Positions 58,673 to 64,000 of a stretch of 64,000 nt of DNA are shown in pieces. Each line of letters begins with the position of its first letter. The stretch's first letter is position 1. The translations under genes and the position numbers were made by a program. Below the pieces are notes generated by a model that did not search any database, was not told the DNA's origin, and was given only the letters and a program-made list of their open reading frames with translations. The DNA lies in NCBI RefSeq assembly GCF_004124275.1, contig NZ_CP027218.1, positions 1,119,501 to 1,183,500 of the forward strand, given 5' to 3'. The DNA comes from Pseudomonas sp. DTU12.3 (GTDB lineage Bacteria > Pseudomonadota > Gammaproteobacteria > Pseudomonadales > Pseudomonadaceae).

Positions 58673-60076
58673 ATGTCGACAGACAAGGTTTCTGTCCACG
58701 GCAGTTGGGCTAGCCGCTGGGTTTTCATATTCGCCGCGACCGGTTCGGCCGTGGGGTTGGGCAGCATCTGGAAGTTCCCGTACATGGTCGGGGTCTACGG
58801 CGGCGGCGCCTTTGTGCTGATGTTTCTGGCATGCATTGCCTTGATCGGTATCCCGGTAATGCTGGCCGAAACCCTGATTGGTCGGCGTGCGCGGCAGAGT
58901 CCGGCCAACGCCTTGAAGGTACTGGCAATCGAGGCAGGGCATTCGCCCAAGTGGTCGTGGGGGGCGTTTGCCGGGATGATCACGGCGCTGCTGATCCTGT
59001 CTTTCTATAGCGTGGTCGGCGGCTGGTCGCTGGATTACATCATCGACATGGGGCGTGGGGATTTCCAGGGCGTAACGGCTGATCAGGTCGGGGCGTACTT
59101 CGGGAATGTCATCTCCAATCCTTGGCGCCTGACACTTTGGCACACGATTTTTATGCTGTTATCGGCTTTCGTGATCGCCAAAGGCGTAGTTGCCGGGCTT
59201 GAGCGCAGCTTGCGAATCATGATGCCGCTGCTGTTCGTGATGATTCTGGTGTTGCTCGGTTACAGCATGACCACCGGACATTTCATGGAGGGCGTGCACT
59301 TCATGTTCGACTTCCACCCGGAAAAGGTTCTCGACGGCTTGCTGCCGGCAATGGGACACGCATTCTTTTCTCTGAGTGTGGGCGTCGGTTCAATCATGAT
59401 CTACGGCGCCTACATGCCGAAAAACGCGTCGCTGTCCGGCACCGTTGTCGGTGTGGCGCTGCTGGATACCTTCGTTTCGCTGGTCGCCGGCCTGGCCTTG
59501 TTCCCGATCGTATTCGCAGCGGGCCTCAACCCGAGCGAAGGCCCGGGCCTGATGTTCGTCAGCCTGCCATTTGCCTTTGGTAACGTCGCGTTCGGTCAGT
59601 TGATGGGCGTGGTGTTCTTCGTTCTGGTGGCCGTTGCAGCATGGAGTTCGGCAATTTCCCTGCTCGAACCGATGGTGGCGTATCTGGTTGAACGCACCAA
59701 AGTCAGCCGCGCCTGGGTGACTTTCTGGCTGGCTTTCACTTGCTGGTTCGTCGGTTTGGGCACGGTGTTCTCCTTCAATATCTGGAAGGAAGCCAAATTT
59801 TTCGTGAACGAAGACGAGATGTTTCACCTCTACCAATGGGGAGCGAAGAGCGGTCTGGACTTCTTTGGCGTGATCGATTTCTTCACCTCGCGGATCATGT
59901 TGCCGCTCGGTGGCCTGTGTTTCGTGCTGTTTGCCGGATGGGTGATGGGGCGTGAAGCGGTGCGTGACGAGTTGTCGATCCGTAATCCGGCACTGTTTGC
60001 CCTGTCTTTGTTCTTGATGCGCTACGTGGCGCCTATCGGCATTCTTGTAGTGTTTGCCGCTCAGCTCTGGAAGTAA
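58673..60076 (+). CDS. Sodium-dependent transporter, SNF (neurotransmitter symporter) family
   Basis: A 467-residue protein with about 11-12 membrane helices. The first helix contains GSAVGLGSIWKFPYMVGVYGG, the family's sodium- and substrate-binding signature of LeuT-like proteins. FFSLSVGVGSIMIYGAYMP is the helix 6 region. Bacterial members import amino acids with sodium; the substrate is unknown here. It overlaps the longest frame of the next gene but ends 7 bp before the preferred ratA start. Confidence 0.92.
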   Translation: MSTDKVSVHGSWASRWVFIFAATGSAVGLGSIWKFPYMVGVYGGGAFVLMFLACIALIGIPVMLAETLIGRRARQSPANALKVLAIEAGHSPKWSWGAFAGMITALLILSFYSVVGGWSLDYIIDMGRGDFQGVTADQVGAYFGNVISNPWRLTLWHTIFMLLSAFVIAKGVVAGLERSLRIMMPLLFVMILVLLGYSMTTGHFMEGVHFMFDFHPEKVLDGLLPAMGHAFFSLSVGVGSIMIYGAYMPKNASLSGTVVGVALLDTFVSLVAGLALFPIVFAAGLNPSEGPGLMFVSLPFAFGNVAFGQLMGVVFFVLVAVAAWSSAISLLEPMVAYLVERTKVSRAWVTFWLAFTCWFVGLGTVFSFNIWKEAKFFVNEDEMFHLYQWGAKSGLDFFGVIDFFTSRIMLPLGGLCFVLFAGWVMGREAVRDELSIRNPALFALSLFLMRYVAPIGILVVFAAQLWK

Positions 60077-60083
60077 CGCTTAC

Positions 60084-60518
60084 ATGACGACACATATTCA
60101 ACGATCAGCGCTGCTGCCGTACCCGGCGCAATTTCTCTATGACCTCGTCAACGATGTGGCGCGTTATCCGGAGTTTCTGCCGTGGTGCTCGGCGGCCGAG
60201 GTGCTGGAAAGCTCACCGGAGCATATGCGCGCCAGCGTCGGGGTGGCGAAGGGCGGCCTCAGCCAGCACTTCGTCACACGCAATACGCTGGTGCCGGGGC
60301 AGTCGATCGAGATGAACCTTGAAGAAGGTCCGTTCAATCAATTGCACGGCGTCTGGGTGTTCAAGGTGTTGAATGAGAAGGCCTGCAAAATCAGTCTCGA
60401 TCTGTCCTTCGATTATGCCGGGCCTCTGGTTCGGGCCACGTTGGGACCGCTGTTCAATCAGGCGGCGAATACGCTGGTGGATGCGTTCTGTCAGCGCGCC
60501 AAGCAGATGCATGGTTGA
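60084..60518 (+). CDS. ratA: RatA-type START-domain protein
   Basis: A 144-residue protein from ATG 60084 (an upstream start at 60054 lies inside the transporter gene). PYPAQFLYDLVNDVARYPEF and LPWCSAAEVL begin the domain and FDYAGPLVRATLGPLFNQAA ends it, as in RatA/PasT and the coenzyme Q-binding COQ10 family. In E. coli RatA was described as a toxin blocking 70S formation; other work points to ubiquinone binding. It is followed by ratB, the usual pair. Confidence 0.9.
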   Translation: MTTHIQRSALLPYPAQFLYDLVNDVARYPEFLPWCSAAEVLESSPEHMRASVGVAKGGLSQHFVTRNTLVPGQSIEMNLEEGPFNQLHGVWVFKVLNEKACKISLDLSFDYAGPLVRATLGPLFNQAANTLVDAFCQRAKQMHG

Positions 60519-60825
60519 GACGATGATCGAAATCGAGGTGGTGTATGCCGCCGTTGATCGTCAGGTTTTGCGCGTGGTCAGTGTTCCGCAAGGCACGACC
60601 GTGCGCGAAGCCGTGCTCAAGTCCGGCATTGGCGATGAGTTTGCGCAGCTGAATCTGGCTGACTGCCCGCTGGGAGTTTTCGGCAAGGTGGTTGCCGATC
60701 CGCAGAGTCGACCGGTTCAGGCGGGCGATCGCATCGAAATCTACCGGCCATTGCTGGCTGATCCGAAAGAGGTTCGACGCTTGCGGGCAGCAAAGGCTGT
60801 CGAGGCGAAAGCGCGACATCAGTGA
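60511..60825 (+). CDS. ratB: RatB/RnfH-family ubiquitin-like protein
   Basis: A 104-residue protein of the RnfH family (beta-grasp fold). MIEIEVVYAAVDRQVLRVVS, LADCPLGVFGKVV and DRIEIYRPLLADPKEVRRLR are typical. It probably starts at ATG 60511, overlapping ratA by 8 bp; ATG 60523 is the alternative. Function is not settled; it is conserved beside ratA. Confidence 0.9.
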   Translation: MVETMIEIEVVYAAVDRQVLRVVSVPQGTTVREAVLKSGIGDEFAQLNLADCPLGVFGKVVADPQSRPVQAGDRIEIYRPLLADPKEVRRLRAAKAVEAKARHQ

Positions 60826-60839
60826 GCAGGCCAAACGGC

Positions 60840-60880
60840 AGGCAATAAAAAACCCGGAATTTCCGGGTTTTTTATTGCCT
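60840..60880. terminator. Bidirectional terminator between ratB and bamE
   Basis: A perfect 20-bp stem with a one-base loop, built on AAAAAACCCGGAA / TTCCGGGTTTTTT. It gives a hairpin plus T-run in both directions and serves the two convergent genes. Confidence 0.95.
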
Positions 60881-60886
60881 CGCAAA

Positions 60887-61417
60887 TTACTGCGGCGAGG
60901 TGTCCAGCGGCTCTGGTGTCGGAACCGGAACGGTTTCTACGCCATCGACGTCCTTCTGGATCTGATCCAGCAAGGAGCCTGGCTTGGCCGGTTTTTCCGG
61001 TTTCGGCTTCTCGGCGTTTTCAGCAGGGGCGGTCACGTTGGTCGTGCCGCTGTCCTTGCCGAGAATGGCTTCGTCACGGCTCACGCCGGGCATGAAGTCA
61101 CCCGACAGGCTGACAAGCTGGTCGTTTGAGTTGAAAATAACGCTGACGCGTTCCTGTTGGCGTTCACCGCCACCCGGTTGCAGGCTGTACAGATAATCCC
61201 AGCGATCGGCATGGAACGTGTCGGTCAGCAGGGGGTTACCCATGATAAACCGTACTTGCGGCCGGGTCATTCCCGGGCGTAACTGGTCTATCATATCCTG
61301 CGTGACGACATTGCCCTGCTGGATGTCGATTTTGTAAACCCCGGGGAATGAACAACCGGCGAGTGCGAGCAGTCCCACAAAGGTGAAACTGGTTAGCAAG
61401 AGCTTGGTGTTTTGCAT
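60887..61417 (-). CDS. bamE: BamE (OmlA) outer-membrane assembly lipoprotein
   Basis: A 176-residue lipoprotein with lipobox [10 protein letters not shown]. The BamE domain follows: [40 protein letters not shown] and [11 protein letters not shown]. The C-terminal 60 residues are a Pro/Glu/Lys-rich extension typical of Pseudomonas OmlA. It is part of the BAM complex that inserts beta-barrel proteins. It is divergent from fur, as in other Pseudomonas. Confidence 0.96.
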   Translation of the reverse strand: MQNTKLLLTSFTFVGLLALAGCSFPGVYKIDIQQGNVVTQDMIDQLRPGMTRPQVRFIMGNPLLTDTFHADRWDYLYSLQPGGGERQQERVSVIFNSNDQLVSLSGDFMPGVSRDEAILGKDSGTTNVTAPAENAEKPKPEKPAKPGSLLDQIQKDVDGVETVPVPTPEPLDTSPQ

Positions 61418-61514
61418 CGGTGGGCGACTTCCACTATCTTGGCTGGGACAACGTAAACGCCGATCATACCCGCATTAAGAGAAGCTGCGAAGCAGCATCG
61501 CGAGAAAGCTGACC

Positions 61515-61919
61515 ATGGTTGAAAATAGCGAACTACGCAAAGCCGGCCTTAAAGTGACCCTGCCACGGGTCAAGATCTTGCAAATGCTCGACTCCACCGA
61601 GCAGCGTCACATGAGTGCCGAGGACGTCTACAAGGCGTTGATGGAAGCTGGCGAGGACGTCGGTCTGGCCACGGTTTACCGTGTTCTGACCCAGTTCGAA
61701 GCGGCTGGCCTCGTTGTCCGTCACAATTTCGACGGCGGCCACGCGGTCTTCGAATTGGCCGACGGCGGTCACCACGACCATATGGTCGATGTGGAGACCG
61801 GTGAGGTTGTCGAATTCGTCAGCCCGGAAATCGAAAAACTCCAGAAGGCAATTGCCGACGAGCACGGTGTCGAGTTGGTGGATCACAACCTGGTGCTGTA
61901 CATCCGCAAGAAAAAGTAA
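61515..61919 (+). CDS. fur: Fur, ferric uptake regulator
   Basis: A 134-residue protein with the complete Fur pattern: LRKAGLKVTLPRVKILQML, DVGLATVYRVLTQFEAAGLV (recognition helix), and the metal site GGHHDHMVDVETGEVVEF. It represses iron-uptake genes when bound to ferrous iron. The C-terminus is short and lacks the second Cys pair, as usual in Pseudomonas. It is divergent from bamE. Confidence 0.98.
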   Translation: MVENSELRKAGLKVTLPRVKILQMLDSTEQRHMSAEDVYKALMEAGEDVGLATVYRVLTQFEAAGLVVRHNFDGGHAVFELADGGHHDHMVDVETGEVVEFVSPEIEKLQKAIADEHGVELVDHNLVLYIRKKK

Positions 61920-61951
61920 GCATGTCGCGCGAATTCAGGTTCGCGAAACGA

Positions 61952-61982
61952 ACGAAGGCGACCCCAGGGTCGCCTTCGTGCT
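61952..61982. terminator. Terminator between fur and recN
   Basis: ACGAAGGCGACCC and GGGTCGCCTTCGT form a 13-bp perfect stem between the two convergent genes, with a short T-rich run on the plus side. Confidence 0.85.
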
Positions 61983-61993
61983 TTCTGCCGTTC

Positions 61994-63667
61994 TCAAACT
62001 TTCGCGGTGACGACCATTTTCTTCGCGTGGGCCAGTGATTCCTTGGTCAGATCGATACCGCCAAGCATCCGCGCGACTTCTTCTATACGGTCGTTCTTGC
62101 TCAGTTTGGAAACGGCGGTGTGCGTCGCCTCTTCACCACGGACCTTGTGCACGAACAGATGTTGATGGCCCTGCGCTGCCACTTGCGGCAAGTGCGTGAC
62201 GGTCAGTACTTGGCCGCGATCGCCGAGGCGACGCAGCAATTGGCCGACAATTTCAGCCGTCGGGCCGCCAATGCCGACGTCGACTTCGTCGAACACCAGT
62301 GTTGGCACCCGCGAGGTCTGAGCGGTGATCACCTGAATCGCCAGGCTGATCCGCGACAGTTCACCGCCGGAAGCCACTTTGGCCAGGGCTTTCAAGGGTT
62401 GGCCAGGGTTGGCACTGACCAGCAGTTCAACCTGTTCCAGTCCATTGGGCAGCAGTTCGTCGCTGCTGTTGGCGCGTAGTTCGATGGTGAAGCGACCACC
62501 AGGCATGCCCAGACGCTGAATTTCCTGCTCCACCGCGCTGGCCAGACTGCCAGCCGCCTGATGGCGCAAGTCGCTCAGCTCTCGGGCCTTCTCTTGATAA
62601 TGACGGGCATAGGATGCGAGTTCCTCACCCAGGCGCTCGATGGATTCGTCGTTGGCGTTGAGTGTTTCGATTTCATCCAGCAGTTTTTGCTGCATTTCCG
62701 CGACCTCGGTCGGCTGGATCCGGTGTTTGCGCGCCAGGGTATAGATCGCATCGAGGCGTTCTTCCAGATACTGCAGGCGGGCCGGATCGGCATCGAAGTT
62801 GTCGAGGAAACGGTTGAGTTCGCCGACGGCTTCTTCGACCTGGATCTGCGCGCTGGTCAGCAGACTGCTGGCTTCGCCGAGGGCGCCGACCGAGTTGTTG
62901 ACGCTCGACAGGCGATTGAGGCTGGCGGTCAGCGCATTCAGGACATTGCCGGAATCACTTTCGCTGCACTGCTCGACCACTTGCCGGCAGATGCCCAGCA
63001 GGGTTTCGGCGTTGGTCAGGTTTTTGTGTTCCTGCTCCAGTTGTTCGAGTTCATTATCGCCGAGACCGAGGTTTTCCAGCTCTTCAAGCTGATAGCTGAG
63101 CAATTGATGGCGTGCGCGCTGTTCATCACCGGAGTTGGAGAGGCGCTCCAGCTCCTGGCGAGTCTGTCGCCAGCGCTGGGCGGCAAGCTGAACCTGGCGG
63201 GCCAGATCGGTAGCGCCCGCGTACTCGTCCAGCAAACGGCGATGGGTATCGGTTTTCAGCAGGGACTGATGTTCGTGCTGGCTATGAATGTCGATCAGCA
63301 ATTCGCCGAGAGACTTGAGATCACCCAGCGGGCAGGGTGTGCCGTTGATATAGCCGCGCGAACGGCCTTCGCTGGTGATCACCCGACGGAGGATGCACGG
63401 ACCGTCGATGTCCAGATCGCGCTCGGCGAGCCACGCGCTGGCTTCGGGAATGTCGACGAGGTCAAAAGTCGCGAGGATGTCGGCCTTGTCGGCGCCGGGG
63501 CGAACCACGCCGCTGTCGGCACGATCGCCCAGCGTCAGACCCAGCGCGTCGAGCATGATCGACTTGCCAGCGCCGGTTTCCCCTGTGATCACGCTCATCC
63601 CGCGATCAAGTTCGAGATCGAGATGTTCAACGATGGCGTAGTTGTGTACGGACAGGTGCACCAGCAT
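61994..63667 (-). CDS. recN: RecN, DNA repair ATPase
   Basis: A 557-residue SMC-like protein. VITGETGAGKSIMLDALGLT is the Walker A motif near residue 30. ELSRISLAIQVI (signature) and TLVFDEVDVGIGGPTAE (Walker B) lie in the C-terminal head. A long coiled coil is between. RecN helps double-strand break repair. A LexA box 25 bp upstream indicates SOS control. Confidence 0.97.
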   Translation of the reverse strand: MLVHLSVHNYAIVEHLDLELDRGMSVITGETGAGKSIMLDALGLTLGDRADSGVVRPGADKADILATFDLVDIPEASAWLAERDLDIDGPCILRRVITSEGRSRGYINGTPCPLGDLKSLGELLIDIHSQHEHQSLLKTDTHRRLLDEYAGATDLARQVQLAAQRWRQTRQELERLSNSGDEQRARHQLLSYQLEELENLGLGDNELEQLEQEHKNLTNAETLLGICRQVVEQCSESDSGNVLNALTASLNRLSSVNNSVGALGEASSLLTSAQIQVEEAVGELNRFLDNFDADPARLQYLEERLDAIYTLARKHRIQPTEVAEMQQKLLDEIETLNANDESIERLGEELASYARHYQEKARELSDLRHQAAGSLASAVEQEIQRLGMPGGRFTIELRANSSDELLPNGLEQVELLVSANPGQPLKALAKVASGGELSRISLAIQVITAQTSRVPTLVFDEVDVGIGGPTAEIVGQLLRRLGDRGQVLTVTHLPQVAAQGHQHLFVHKVRGEEATHTAVSKLSKNDRIEEVARMLGGIDLTKESLAHAKKMVVTAKV

Positions 63668-63691
63668 AACGGCCGCTCCCAGGCTTTAGGT

Positions 63692-63707
63692 CTGGTTATT
63701 TATACAG
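63692..63707 (-). promoter_or_regulatory. LexA box of recN
   Basis: CTGGTTATTTATACAG fits the gammaproteobacterial SOS box CTG-N10-CAG with an A/T-rich centre, 25 bp before the recN start. Confidence 0.85.
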
Positions 63708-63826
63708 TGTTTTGTTTCTGGCTGACAATGCCTGTCCTTAGCTCGATTTGCTTGAACTGAAAATGTTCTTAGCGCATCGGGGAATGAGAATGTGGCACTT
63801 TTTTGTAGGGTTAATGCTTGAAGACC

Positions 63827-63854
63827 CTTGAAGCCTGATTTTGCGGCCCCATAT
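63827..63854 (+). promoter_or_regulatory. Heat-shock (sigma-32) promoter of grpE
   Basis: CTTGAA at 63827-63832 and CCCCATAT at 63847-63854 are separated by 14 bp, an exact match to the sigma-32 consensus, 55 bp upstream of grpE. Confidence 0.88.
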
Positions 63855-63909
63855 ATCGGGGCAGAAGCGCGAGTCAGGCTCGCGGACGAAATTGAAAGGA
63901 GAATTCTAT

Positions 63910-64000
63910 GGCTGACGAACAGACAGTAGATACGCAAAACCCAGAAGCCAATCAGGCACCCGCAGGTTCGGGTGATGACCTGGCGACCCGTGTACAAGTG
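63910..64000 (+). CDS. grpE: GrpE, nucleotide-exchange factor for DnaK (N-terminal part)
   Basis: The first 30 codons (MADEQTVDTQNPEANQAPAG and onward) are the acidic, flexible N-terminus of Pseudomonas GrpE. AAAGGAG lies about 8 nt before the ATG, and a sigma-32 promoter precedes it. The identification rests on this start, the promoter and the recN-grpE gene order; the window ends here. Confidence 0.88.

Noticed and set aside
62561-63760. 399-codon open frame opposite recN
   Set aside because: Antisense shadow of recN, which is unmistakable on the other strand.

Overview
The window is a piece of a Pseudomonas chromosome, most like the P. fluorescens group. The evidence is the gene order smpB / SNF transporter / ratA-ratB / bamE(omlA) / fur / recN / grpE, an MvaT-family nucleoid protein, fluorescens-type inverted REP doublets, and a tmRNA encoding the tag ANDDQYGVALAA. 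All assignments come from reading motifs and context; no database search was run.

Layout. (1) About 1-6.6 kb is core chromosome: the start of a chemoreceptor, a histidine phosphatase/PAP2 pair facing an ArnT-like glycosyltransferase, a RimJ-like acetyltransferase, a DUF2252 protein and a PliG-like lysozyme inhibitor. (2) About 6.74-48.43 kb is an accessory region ending at the 3' end of ssrA (tmRNA, minus strand), with a P4-type tyrosine integrase beside ssrA. Two imperfect ssrA-end-like sequences (6744-6768 and 18811-18836), each preceded by the same 47-bp terminator block and followed about 48 bp later by a similar arm-type motif, suggest two islands in tandem. (3) About 48.4-64 kb is core again: ssrA, a small periplasmic protein, the lactate operon lldP-lutABC-dld with divergent lldR, smpB, a sodium symporter, ratAB, bamE, fur, recN and the start of grpE.

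The first island part (6.7-18.8 kb) holds a twice-frameshifted unknown gene, an IS3-family element with a hard-fused transposase, a complete-looking retron (promoter, msr-msd hairpin RNA, nucleoside-deoxyribosyltransferase-like effector, reverse transcriptase; Ec86/St85-like), a membrane-anchored PIN protein, an orphan gene, an MvaT paralogue and a decayed replication module (DUF927). The second part (18.8-48.4 kb) holds an AlpA regulator, an inovirus Gp2-like protein, a full type I BREX locus brxR-brxA-brxB-brxC-pglX-brxU-pglZ-brxL, a radC-type gene set, a Tle1-like lipase lipoprotein, and a four-gene operon (unknown helical protein, QueC-like PP-loop enzyme, XRE-ImmA protease, PIN nuclease) behind a strong promoter buried in a perfect inverted repeat. 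A second IS3-family element separates HNH-nuclease and UvrD-helicase remnants next to the integrase.

The accessory region therefore looks like a defence island. BREX would modify host DNA and block unmodified phage, with BrxU aimed at modified phage DNA. The retron would act as an abortive-infection sensor. The QueC-like/ImmA/PIN operon is the best candidate for an undescribed system. The lut/lld operon imports and oxidises lactate, probably under LldR; ssrA and smpB, the two parts of the trans-translation system, lie within 10 kb of each other.
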